DNA from: Carposina sasakii
Lineage: Eukaryota > Arthropoda > Insecta > Lepidoptera > Carposinidae
DNA length: 64,000 bases
Assembly: GCA_014607495.2 (NCBI GenBank)
Contig: CP053175.1
Coordinates: forward strand, 2,356,001 to 2,420,000
Direction: 5' to 3'
Below, piece after piece: positions 34,089 through 44,629 of the stretch; the stretch's first letter is position 1, and every line of letters starts with the position of its first letter. Both the position numbers and the translations under genes were made by a program. Under the pieces are notes generated by a model. The model ran no database searches, had not been told where the DNA came from, and saw only the letters and a program-made list of their open reading frames with translations.

Positions 34089-37000
34089 TTAGTATGGGCC
34101 ATCATCGGACCTCGCGAGGTCGTATCCTTCAGCAGGCTCCACGGAGATCCTGGGCTTAAAGCCGCGCTCATCAGCTTCGTATTCTACGATCTGAAAAGTA
34201 GATTACAATTTACATACATAAATATACACACAACTAGTTTTCCCAAATAGGGTAAGGCAAGTAAGGGCAGTGCTAAGACAAAGTAGCATCGTTTGGCATT
34301 TGTTAGTTGTCGCAATACTTCATAGACTTCTTCATACTTCCACCAATGATGGTGACGAATTCCACATTACGTGAATTTGCGAACGTGCGTAAATGAGAGC
34401 TTCGTTCGTTTCGAGGAAGTTTTTCCTTAAGGAAGGTTTCGAAGGATCGAGAAATAATGTCACTTTATCAAAGCCCTCTGGCAATACTATTATCTATTAT
34501 AAAATTCAAAAAGCTTCATACTGAAGCTTCTTTTTCAACCTATTGCAGTCCACTTCTGGACGTAGGCCTCCCCCAGGGTACGCCATAAGGCTACTGCCAC
34601 AGGAGGGTTTTGCCCATAGTCACCACGCTAGGCAGGCGGGTTGGTGACCGCAGTGTGATTTTCGAATTATGTTGTCAGTACGGGAGGCGCTGCTGCCCAC
34701 CTCCCGGAAACCCTTAATCGCCACGTACGATACCCACGGGCAGGCAGGGGTGGTACAAACTCTACTCTGCCGGCACCATACTGAAGCTAAAAACATAATA
34801 TTTTGTCTGTTGCTTCCTTTTGTGACATATAGATCCTCTAAGAAGGCATTTCCCGAAATTCCCACGGGAACGGGAAATTCTAATATTATAAACGTGAAAG
34901 GTTATGAGGATGTATTTAAGTGTTTGTTGCTCTTTCACGCAAAACTACTGAATGCATTTTCATGAAACTTCACAATAATGTAGCTTACATATCCGAGTTA
35001 CACATAGGCTACTTTATATCCCGGGAAAATATTTTGTTTTTTCTGCAGTCCACGCGGACGGGCGTTCACTATAGTATAGTAATAAAATAGTTCATATTCA
35101 AATCTTCAGCCATTTTAATTACCTGTTTCGTTCCATCAGGTAATACGACGAAGTAAGAGCCCTCCGCTTTATTCTCTTGTCTAGTTTCAGAATGACCGAA
35201 ATCAGTACCGGAACCGTCATTCACTTTGTAGTTGAAGTCGTAGTTTGCTGGCTCCTGTAAAAGTTGTTCAGGATTTCTCATAACCCTCGTTTTATACTGC
35301 ACATACTCATCATCATCTTCCTGTCCTTATCCCAACCAAAACCGACAGGCTACCTGCCTGACGCCAACCCTTAGAAAATCTGTACATGAAATAAGTTCAG
35401 TGGTACAGGCCCGTGACTGGTATCGAACTTTTATACTGCAAATACTACATACGTAAAATATAGTCATGCCTATCCTTACTAATATTAAAAATTCGAAAGT
35501 AACTCTTTCTGTCTGTCTGGCTTTCACGTCAAAAACAGGGGTAGGGATCATGTACTCTGGACCCCTCTCTAGTCCCTTTGACGAGACGGGGTGACCGTGG
35601 GGTTGATTGTACAGAAACCTCAAAAAGGTGACCATCAGGTAGGGGTAAAAACAAACCTGATTTAGGAGTTCCTCCAAAGCCTGCCTTGAGAGTCCATAGC
35701 CTTGTCCTTGGGAGCTGTACTGATCAGGAACACCATATTGCTCCGATGGAGAACGAGCTGATGGTGCTCCGTATTCTTGAGATGGGGATGACCTGAAATA
35801 GAAAAATGAACAATGGAAGATATTTGGATTTCTTTTTACAGCGTGTCTTTAGATACTACCTACGAGTATAGTAACCATGTTTTTGGATAATGACGAAATA
35901 GTAACTGCTAAAGAAAAGTTGTGTGTACTCGTACACAGGGTGATTTTTGGTCGTCAACGTTCTCGAAAACTATGGAATCTCCTCTTCATCACTATCATTT
36001 TTCTCCATGGAAGCATACCTGGGAAGTATCTGGTTTCCAAAATATTAAGGCCTAAAGTTGAGTAAATAGACTGCGTTTTTCTGCATAAATGTACATTAAC
36101 GCGTGTAGCAAGATTTTTTCACGATAAATAATTAATATCTGTCTATGAAAAAACTAGCATAAACACTGGACACTAGGTATAAATTTCGCCCCAATAGTAA
36201 TTAAAAAATATTTTTCGAAAAAATTTACATCGTTGGGATAAACTTACTTTATTTGATGTATAGAGTACGTACCCTTCGTTAAGGGTGGAAACGAAGGGTA
36301 CGTACTCTATAACAGCCTGTATAGTAAGAAAGTGAAAACTTTTGTGAATTTTAGTAAAGTTATAATCACTACACTAATTCAATGGAAAGATCTTGATGGC
36401 ATCATTTTTGTTATGAGTGCCAAAGTGTTTTCTTAAGAGATGATGAGAATTGAATATTCTATCTCTATTAAGACGGACCAGAAGAGTGTACAAGACAATA
36501 GAAAATTTAATTTACCTGGCAGAAGCGTAAGAAGAGGCTATGGCACTAGTCTTCGAATGAGCACCAGATTGAGCTGAAGGTACACCGTATTCCCGAGACA
36601 AGGACCTAGATTCTGGGGCTCCATAGGTATCTGATAAGCTTCGCTGGCTTGGCACACCATAAGTGGACGAAGGAGCATTGTATCCTTGGGCATATGAGTC
36701 AGAACTTCTAGCATCTGGGGCTCCATATTGAGAAGATGGCGAACGCAATGACGGACTACCATAAGCCTGGGATGGAGTACCCCTTGGTGCACCGTAAGAC
36801 TGGGAAGGTGATCTCGAACCGAAAGAAGACTTGAAGTTTCTAGCTGACAAAGAGTTGGATCTAAATCCGAGTTCAGGGGCGCCATATTTGTCTGATGGTG
36901 TCCGAGAGCTGAAGCTTTTTGAAGATGGAACGCCATATTCTGCGGAAGGAGTGGAGCGGAAGTCTGGAGCACCATATTGCGTAGACAATGAGCTCTTCGC

Positions 37001-38115
37001 TAAGGGTGCGCCGTAAGAATCCGATGGTGTATTCCTGAATGATGGAGCATTATATTCTTGAGACGGTCCACTTCTAAGGTTAGGGGCACCATATTCTTGT
37101 GACAGACGGGTATCAGGTGCACCATATGTGGAGGAAAGTCCACTTCGAGCTTGAGGAACGCCATACTCCTGAGAAAGACCTCTGGCTGATGGTGTACCAT
37201 AACTTTGCGACAAGCTCCGTAGGCTAGGAGCTCCATATTGCTGTGAAGGGTTATTTCTAGCACTTGGCACGCCATATTCTTCAGATAACCCTGATCGTAA
37301 ACCGGGAGAGCCGTATTCCTGGGACAGGGAGTTGCGAGAGGATCCAAAGGACCTGGCCGATGGCGCTCCGTATTCTTGGGAGGGAGATCTTTGGAACCCT
37401 GCGCCGTGGTCATGTCCTGAGTGACCTGATCTTCCTGAAGGGTAACCGTCACTGAAAATAATAGATTTCTACGTTAGAAACAAATTAAATTGATTGATAA
37501 CGTTCGATTCCAGGTATTTTGAGATATTTAAGAAAATGTAGATTCATTCATAATACATATAAGTTATTTAACAAATAAACGGTGGGATTATCTCAGAGAG
37601 AAATTTCTTCCAATACACCTTTGAGTAAATTAAGTAAATGGTAGTTTATAAGTGGTGACTATGGGCAAATACCCCCCATGGCAGTCTTGTGGCGTGCCCT
37701 GGGGGAGGACTACGTCCAGCAGTGGACTGCAATAGGCTGATGATGATGATGATGAAGGTATACAGTACTTAGATAACTTACCCCACTGGTGGTTCAGCTA
37801 TAGCCATTGACAGCAAACAAATAAGCGGAATGAATACCTAAAAATAATAAAAAAAAAACATGAAAACGCAATTAGATAAGTTATATCTAATTTCTAAAGC
37901 CATCCGCTTGACTGACGTCAACCCACTATAAGAATTGTAGTTTATTGGATTAAAATGTGCTTTGGCGTCCTACGTTTTATGAACATGCTATTTTAGTGGA
38001 CTATTTTTATGGGTTTTCTCTTAACATTGGCCCTTTCGTTACATCCTGTATATTCTAATAATGTATATGTAAATAAATGTGAAATCCTGAAAAATCTTCG
38101 TAAACTTACCTTCAT
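34089..38115 (-). CDS. Pro-resilin-like RR cuticular protein, 455 aa
   Basis: An elastic cuticle protein. Coding exons: 38110-38115 (ATG AAG), 37782-37837, 36516-37451 (936 nt), 35657-35792, 35123-35254 and 34089-34190, total 1,368 nt with every phase matching. The signal peptide is MKVFIPLICLLSMAIA. Exons 3 and 4 encode about 25 tandem repeats around SxxYGAP (for example PSQEYGAP, PSDSYGAP, LSDTYGAP), the elastomeric pattern of insect resilins. The RR chitin-binding domain follows: YDFNYKVNDGSGTDFGHSET, GSYFVVLPDGTKQ, and in the last exon IVEYEADERGFKPRISVE. The order is repeats first, then RR domain, with a short acidic tail. A 5' untranslated exon (about 38,604-38,646) is predicted to splice to 38,116-38,157. 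The RR domain and its intron match the 24,754 gene, suggesting tandem duplication. Introns hold a SINE, a Helitron-like fragment, a foldback repeat and a MITE. Confidence 0.9.
34533..34786 (-). mobile_element. SINE family 1 in the last intron of the resilin-like gene
   Basis: The minus strand carries 'ggtgccggcagagtagagtt', 'accaacccgcctgcctagcg' and the tail 'ggcctacgtccagaagtgga'. About 254 bp, head to tail. Confidence 0.75.
34877..35070 (+). mobile_element. Helitron-like fragment
   Basis: Begins 'tctaatattataaacgtgaa', includes 'taggctactttatatcccgg' and ends 'gcagtccacgcggacgggcg', lacking the terminal CTAG. Lies in the last intron of the resilin-like gene. Confidence 0.5.
35934..36320. 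repeat. CAGGGTGATTTT-type foldback repeat
   Basis: Contains 'acagggtgatttttggtcgt', 'acctgggaagtatctggttt' and 'gttgagtaaatagactgcgt', all shared with 62,488-62,700 and, inverted, with about 30,030-30,480. The right part is a palindrome around 'cgtacccttcgttaagggtg'. Lies in intron 3 of the resilin-like gene. Confidence 0.55.
37651..37757 (+). mobile_element. SINE family 1, 5'-truncated
   Basis: Starts 'gtggtgactatgggcaaata', ends 'gactgcaataggctgatgat' with a GATGAT tail. Lies in intron 2 of the resilin-like gene. Confidence 0.75.
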
Positions 38116-38361
38116 TATGGTTGATTAGATAGTGCAAGTTCTTAATTAGTATGTTACCTGAAAAAAATACGTAAATGTTATATTAGATGACATTAAGTAA
38201 GTATATGAAAAAGTTGACAAAAGACGAATAAGTTGCAAGTCAGTATATTATGCTTTCATGTCGAAAAAATTACTTTGATAATGTTTAAAAGTTATTTAAA
38301 GTAATATTTTACTGAAACTTTTCCGAAAACTGATTTAAAAAACTTGATATAGGATTTAAAC

Positions 38362-38544
38362 CAGTGGTTCCCAAAGTGATCCAGGTGGACCCCCATGGTC
38401 CACAGGATACTTGATAGGGGTCTACGTTGACATGAAAATTTTTGGTTTACAATGAATTCGTATGTGGTGTAGGCTTGTAGGGGGTCTACCATAACCAGTT
38501 AACTTTTAAAAGGAGTCTATGAGAAAAAACTTTAGGAACCCCTG
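38362..38544 (-). mobile_element. hAT MITE in the 5' UTR intron of the resilin-like gene
   Basis: The ends 'cagtggttcccaaagtgatc' and '...aggaacccctg' are flanked by atttaaac (38354-38361) and gtttaaac (38545-38552), 7 of 8 identical. 183 bp. Confidence 0.8.
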
Positions 38545-38642
38545 GTTTAAACAGTCGTTAAAGTTACTCTACGAGACTACAAATAACTTTACACTGAACT
38601 TACAGATACCAAACCTGCCAAAAAGATAGGCAGATGTCACTC

Positions 38643-38679
38643 GAATGATAGCAAACTCCAATCTCACCAACTATTTATA
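38643..38679 (-). promoter_or_regulatory. TATA box and initiator of the resilin-like gene
   Basis: On the minus strand, TATAAATAG (38679-38671) and TCATTC (38648-38643), a perfect arthropod TCAKTY initiator with A+1 at 38646, 33 bp downstream. A GTAAGT donor follows at 38603, so a 43-nt non-coding first exon is predicted. Confidence 0.65.
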
Positions 38680-39192
38680 CTTACAATGCTCAATTACTAT
38701 CATACAAGTACAATGCATGAAAAACCAATTTACTAACACACCTACCTAACTATACTCCCAATATCGTGATCTACGATTAAGTATCTCTTTCAGCCGCAAA
38801 TCGTGATTGTAACATTGTATTGTCACTTTGAAGGAACCTTCGAGCTAGAGTCCGTTTCATAGGAAAAAGCCTACGCTTAATTTCGGAACGAAATTTTAAT
38901 GTATACAGTTGCATAGATTACGTTATAGTGAATAAAGCAACTAGCGCCATCGCTTAAAGTAACTATTTAGTGGAACGCACACAGATGTCGACATGGATGG
39001 ATGATCCAGAGCCCCATACATGATATTTTGATGGTCTCCATTGATTTATTGGTAATTCTCGCATTCCTGATGCGATTGGATTTGGGATTTGTAAATCCAG
39101 ATCTAGATTAGACTGATTTTGTAGCTATGTTTGTGTTCGCTGTGCCTTTTATCATAGTTCCAAGTCTTTCGCTACTTTATGTTTAACCGAGT

Positions 39193-39345
39193 TTCACCCG
39201 AGTGGGAATCGAACCCACGACTTCTGCATACCGTGCTAGTGCTCTAACCACTGAGCTACCGGGTCAATTACTCGCATGACGAATTTTACCATCTCTTTTC
39301 TAAATTACATATTGGCAACGTCATTTTTCATCCCGACTACATACT
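39193..39345 (-). mobile_element. SINE family 3 with internal tRNA-like domain
   Basis: On the minus strand: leader 'gccaatatgtaatttagaaa', 'gacccggtagctcagtggtt' and 'gtgggttcgattcccactcg'. The distal part after the tRNA-like region is shorter than in the other two copies. Confidence 0.7.
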
Positions 39346-39581
39346 AGTAGTTAATTAAAGTGGAAACTGTCACTATAACAAACAATGACAGATTTTGTTG
39401 AGACTTAAGACTCGAAATCACATGTTTATTTTTCAAGATTATATGAACATTCCTGGAATGTTTAGAAATTTCTCCATACTCGTACTAGGTACGAGTATCT
39501 ACATAGATAAATGAACCTGTGATTTTAAGTCACAAAGTCACATGTGGTTTTGTTGCTGCATGTGGATTCGTTAGTAATTCA

Positions 39582-39850
39582 GGGCAAATAAATACGGGAT
39601 AGGCAGAGCACCAAGGGCCGATAGAACTACATGGTGCCACTTCTGACCAATTTTGAGGGTATAGTTGAGATGTACAAGTTCGGTTAGCAGTGACAGGTGG
39701 TCAGCCCATCGCCTACAAAACACCAAGACCCTCTTGTCCCTCTACTGACTTGTACAGTGTGCCCGGGAAGAGAAGCAGCTGTAGTACTATAAATTTTTTT
39801 TTCACTCCCAGAGCAGCATAGAAGATATCTATAAATAGCTCTGAATAAAA
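39582..39850. repeat. Interspersed repeat shared with 52,588-52,860
   Basis: Both contain 'gcagagcaccaagggccgat', 'agttgagatgtacaagttcg', 'aagaccctcttgtccctcta' and 'cactcccagagcagcataga'. Ends not resolved. Confidence 0.7.
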
Positions 39851-41092
39851 ACAATTCCATGTTACCAAGACTCGCACCGTTAAAAAGTTATTAGATCTCA
39901 TGTAGAGCAAAGCTTCTTACTCTACACGCCTTAACTCTACAAGGCCTATCTCCACAAACTCTAGACTTTAGTTAAAATGTGTGTCTGAGACCATTTCATT
40001 GGATTCACTTTCGTTCGCTTTAAAGTATTTTCAGTTTTCATTATTAGTTTTTTGTTATACATTAGTTCTTGTAGTAATGCAAAAGCCAAGCCACATTTTA
40101 GGTACGTTAGAAGGTCCTAATTTCAAGGTAATAGGCCTATTTAAATTATGTTTAATTGAAAATCGTCGTGGTCCAGATTAAGTGTAATCTATTAAGGACA
40201 AGGGTAAAGCTGTATCGTATCCGATTCAAGAACAAAAGCTATCCAACCATAGTATAACAAGACACCAACATAGATATGCATTCGCCAAATGCACTTTTAC
40301 TCTACCAATATACGAGCTCACTAATAAACCAGATGTCAGATTAACTTTGTCAGTGATGATCTGACTGACTTTCTTGTGCAGTTGGTTAAACCTTTATGTT
40401 GACGTAGTAAGAGTTATTTTAACATGTTTTCGATTAGGTATAAAGTTGTTTAGTATATCATTGTTTAGTTGTTAGTAATGCAATGTGCGAACATATGCAA
40501 CAATTTATATAATGTGTTATGTTTGGTTGGTTCAACACTTAAATAAGTTAACTCAATCCAAATGGTCATTCGGAGCTTTGCAGCATTACAGTTCACGCAG
40601 TCGTCACATAGCGGCGTGATTTTAGAACTTTAGAATATAGAGATTTTCACATGTCGCCACTGTAAAGAAGGTTGTCTGTTGCATTGGTCTGGCCGTTATG
40701 TGACGGCACCGCTATGCTAGAAAGCCATAGCTTTATCGGATATTAATGTAGGTACCTACTGGCAGGCAAAGGTTTAATATTCATTACATAGATATAGGTG
40801 CACACGGCTGTGATTCCGAATTGGTATAGCCAAGTTGCTAGCTTATCGCCTACTAAAATGCCATTTTCTTAGTCGACTCTTACGACATGCAAGGAAGGAG
40901 ATGCAGCTGATGTATTCTAGTGAAGCCCCGCATCAGCACAGATAATAATGACTTGTAATATTAATGACTTGCTAAGAACGTTTGTGGATTTTTAAACTAG
41001 TTATGTACCAAACATTATAATAATAAAAAACATATTATTTTAAGTCAGTATCTATCTCTAGTAACAATAATTTATTAACGGTACAACTAATT

Positions 41093-41968
41093 CTATAAAG
41101 GCAGTCCCGAAACTTTATCAAAAACTTTCAGAGTTGCATCACTATAGAATCCTATAGCAATCGTCTCCACTGCTTCAATATCGTTCACCAAGCCCCCAAT
41201 CTTCATCAACCTTCCAATACTTGGTCCGTAAAAATGGTGGTCCTTAAAAGCCTTTTTATAGTTCACTGCCACATTCCCTTTCAACACCGCCTGGTATACC
41301 ACTTCTATTTCAACACGCCCTTTGCTAGCTGTTAAAACAGCTGTTGCTTTTTGTCCAGGCTTTAATTCAGCTTCTACTCCACTGCTACTACCTATTGTCA
41401 CTGTTTCTGACTTCTCCTCATTCTCCCCCCAGTTATAGGTGTAGGATAAACCAGTAGAACCGGCAACTTTAGCGAAAACCACGCTAACGTCATAGTCTAT
41501 TTCCTGCGAGATTGTGACGTCACTACTTTTGGACCAACCTGTCGTTATTGTGTTCTCAACAGACTGTGTGATGCCTGTGTTCACTTTTATTGTATTGTTG
41601 AACGTGTTCTCGAAATCATGAGACATTATCAGAACGGGTTTTTTCGATATGCCTTTGACTCTTGCTGATTTAATTGATAGTATCCTTTTCACTTCTTCCC
41701 AATTGTATTTTTTATACAAGTCGCCCCAAGGCGTAGGACTTTTTAAGTACACGTCATTGGGTTTTCTTCCCAGTTGTATTTTTATTGCTTCCTTGAGAAT
41801 GTTTTCTTTGACTCCAAACAAATTTATTTCATGTTCTGTCACAATTTTCACGTTTTTACCTGAATAAGATATCTTAATATCACTAGCGTTATTACCAACA
41901 CTTATATCTAAGTTTATTTTGGCAGAAACACTATGAAGAAAGACAATTGACAATACTAATAAATTCAT
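41093..41968 (-). CDS. Secreted spherulin-2A-like / aerolysin-fold protein, 291 aa
   Basis: An intronless reading frame with a signal peptide (MNLLVLSIVFLHSVSA, cleavage before KINLDI). The remainder looks beta-rich: a head with the motif NDVYLKSPTPWGDLYKK, long Thr/Ser-alternating strands (residues about 125-165), a less polar stretch around SVVFAKVAGSTGLSY (about 178-192), then ELKPGQ and a C-terminal HHFYGPSIGRLMK motif. This layout matches what I recall of lepidopteran spherulin-2A-like proteins and the aerolysin/ETX-MTX2 superfamily, whose members often insert a beta-hairpin into membranes. Whether this protein forms pores cannot be told from sequence. A poly(A) signal lies close behind the stop (minus-strand AATAAA at 41071-41076). 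It is divergent to, and homologous with, the 44,630 gene. Confidence 0.75.
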   Translation of the reverse strand: MNLLVLSIVFLHSVSAKINLDISVGNNASDIKISYSGKNVKIVTEHEINLFGVKENILKEAIKIQLGRKPNDVYLKSPTPWGDLYKKYNWEEVKRILSIKSARVKGISKKPVLIMSHDFENTFNNTIKVNTGITQSVENTITTGWSKSSDVTISQEIDYDVSVVFAKVAGSTGLSYTYNWGENEEKSETVTIGSSSGVEAELKPGQKATAVLTASKGRVEIEVVYQAVLKGNVAVNYKKAFKDHHFYGPSIGRLMKIGGLVNDIEAVETIAIGFYSDATLKVFDKVSGLPL

Positions 41969-42671
41969 GTCGAGTTGTGAATAAAAAATATAATAGCTGA
42001 TATCAACAGCAAACTTAACGTTAAATTACTGACAAAGTTATCTTAAGTCGTGTATTTATTTTAAAATTGTAATCTTAGAGTGTTAAAATTATATTGACAC
42101 TAGCGCCAATGTCAATGGTCAAGTTGCCGTACCGCTATTTCAGAGATCCGTGAAATCATTTTTTACAGGATTTTATAATTTTTTCTCTCTTCAGTTATTC
42201 CACCGGTCATATACGAGTACCTAACTAATATCCTCCTGACCAAATGTCTCATCGGAGATTAGTCGTCTACGCTAGACTGAGACACTATCGGACACAGACA
42301 TACATACCTACAATACGGTCGAATCTGGCAGTCACACTTAAACCTAATCTTAGTCAGGTCTATCTCTCTCCGTTCTTAACATAAATGGTTGAGGGAGAAA
42401 AGGACAGGTAAGACTATAATATGTATACATACTTACATATAGTCACGCTCACTATCCCCCAAAGAGGTTGTTTAGAATTTACTCACCCACTTTTTACCAG
42501 TTAGCCTATTAAGTCCCACGTGGTGAGGGGTGAGCCTACCGCCGCTTTTGGGCACAAATACAGCAATCTAGTTACTGATAACGAATCCAATGGAAAATGT
42601 TACCGAGTCATGCGAAATTGGACACTATCTAACTCAAATACTGGTGCACTCTCTATTTCCTCACTCTTGTT

Positions 42672-42696
42672 AGAGAGAGAGAGAGAGAGAGAGAGA
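42672..42696. repeat. GA dinucleotide microsatellite
   Basis: About 12 uninterrupted GA units. Confidence 0.9.
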
Positions 42697-43260
42697 ACAG
42701 GCGCAGGATTGGTTTTACCTGCTTTCTGATACACAACTTAGTGACAATTTTATAACATTAAAATAAGTACATATCTACCCAAATAAAATAAATGCAGTGG
42801 ATCAAACCTACGCCATCCGACTAGATGGCGCACATCTCCCTAATAATATAGAAGACTAAAGAACTTCAAATATTGACACACTATAATTAATAGTACAATC
42901 TTAACATTCTACTAACGATACGATCTGTAGGTAGGTAATAAGAAAGAACCACCCATTTTGGACCTTCGAGTCAGATAATATGGCAAATTATAATGAATCC
43001 CAACAAATGCAATGATACGGAACGTTTAATGAAATAAATATTTAAAAAATGTCCATAACAATGGACTGCCCGAATGACTAATATTAATATGTAGTATATC
43101 TAGTTAATTAATATTTATGTAAGTATTTTAAAACAAATACTTCGGACTACTTGATCTTGACCGCAAGATAAGAAGGGTAATACGATAGATAGCAATTTTA
43201 TTATTTCTACACTAGTTGTAGGTGCGACCAGAGATGATTTTAAATTATGGTATGTACTTA

Positions 43261-43590
43261 ATGCTTGGGATCTCTCTGCGTGATCGAATCAGAAATGAGG
43301 AGATCCGCAGACGTACAAAGATCACCGACATAGCTCAACGGTTCAGCAAGCTGAAGTGGCAATGGGCAGGGCACATAGCTCGAAGAACTGATGGCCGATG
43401 GAGTCGGAAAGTTCTAGAGTGGATACCACGTATCGGCAAGCGCAGCGTGGGAAGGCCACCCGCGAGGTGGACGGATGACCTGGCCAAGGTCGCGGGCGTC
43501 GGTTGGATGCAGGCTGCTTCCGACCGGTCGGAGTGGAGGTTGTTGGGGGAGGCCTATGTCCAACAGTGGACTTCTCAGGGCTGTAAATGA
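43261..43590 (+). pseudogene. 5'-truncated LINE, C-terminal end of ORF
   Basis: An open frame encodes the C-terminus of a lepidopteran LINE polyprotein (endonuclease-reverse transcriptase): LRDRIRNEEIRRRTKITDIA, KLKWQWAGHIARRTDGRWSR, VGRPPARWTDDLAKVAG, LGEAYVQQWTSQGCK and stop. The catalytic endonuclease and RT domains are missing. The clade (RTE-like) is recalled, not tested. The DNA coding for LGEAYVQQWT is nearly identical to the 3' tail of SINE family 1, which implies that the SINE uses this LINE's machinery. Confidence 0.82.
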
Positions 43591-44629
43591 TGACGTACTT
43601 AAACAACTTTAAATTGGAAGGTAAGTACTAAAATTATTTGATTAGACTCTAGCTACTTTAAGCATACCTAACCTGACGAAGACATTTGTTTCTCTCCTTT
43701 TTTTCTCAATGTAGTTATGTAATTTTTTAGAATTTGTTTAATTGCACATGTTACCCTGTTGTTAATAATTTCTCTTTACTTGCTTGGCTTGCTGGAAGAG
43801 ATCTCTGGTAGAGATAAGCTTGCCATTGTACACGCATCTCTTTTTTTATGTTGTATGCTATATTTCTTTTAGTGTATGTGTAATAAAGAATTAGAATAAA
43901 ACCTAAGAAATGAACTTGTACCTACTTATTTTAGCACGGAGTGTGCTCAAAAATGGGGTAGGTTGATAGGTACCTAGGTATTACCGACTATTATAGTTAG
44001 TATACCTATATCTACGTTCTCTGTTTGACGAGGCCTAAAGTACCAAAAATAAATAACACATCAACTCGGCAGAATGTTCAAAAATTTCCGATGCAAAGTA
44101 GGAATTTACCACAGAGAGTCTGTAAAAATGTAATCTTCAATGGATAACAGTTGGGACTCTATCGGTGTTCAATACACATGTATCGTTTTCATTTCACAAT
44201 ACTTAAGCTATCAGGTTAATGATTAAATAAAGCAAATTAATAAACAAGTGTCTACTTTATAAGTTTATCTCTGAGAACTACTTATTCATTAATCTGGTGT
44301 GTATTTACTACAGTATTTTAATAGCCATTCGTTGATTAAATATGTGCGTTCCTAAGTTAAGAATTTTTTGGAGTACCTAGCCGGGATAGTGTTCTACAGC
44401 TGGGCAAAAAAGGCTTCCCACTTTATGAGTTTTCTCCCGTGCCAACTCCAACTATACTGGAAACTTGTCGAGGATGTCCCGTCATCTCTGCCTTGACCTG
44501 CTTTTGGAAAAGTATGAAATAATAAAGAAATAATATGAAGTTAAGTTTGCATTCCTGAAAGATCTATGCGATTTAGAAGCAGCAATATTCCTGAGAGTGA
44601 GAAGTGTCTACGATTGACAAAGGAAATCG

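Larger units (their letters stand above)
38680..41070. other. Intergenic, repeats only
   Basis: No coding exon is supported. It contains a family-3 SINE (39,193-39,345), a repeat shared with 52,588-52,860 (39,582-39,850) and a fragment at about 40,800-40,950 related to 58,290-58,530. Confidence 0.55.
41969..44629. other. Spacer between the divergent spherulin-like genes
   Basis: 2.66 kb. It contains a repeat also seen at 55,960-56,130 (42,440-42,600), a GA microsatellite (42,672-42,696) and a LINE 3' fragment (43,261-43,590). No other gene is supported. Confidence 0.55.

Noticed and set aside
36538..37455. Other open frames on both strands over the resilin-like repeat exon
   Set aside because: They arise from the repetitive, compositionally biased YGAP codons. 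Only the frame with matching splice phases and an RR domain downstream is real.
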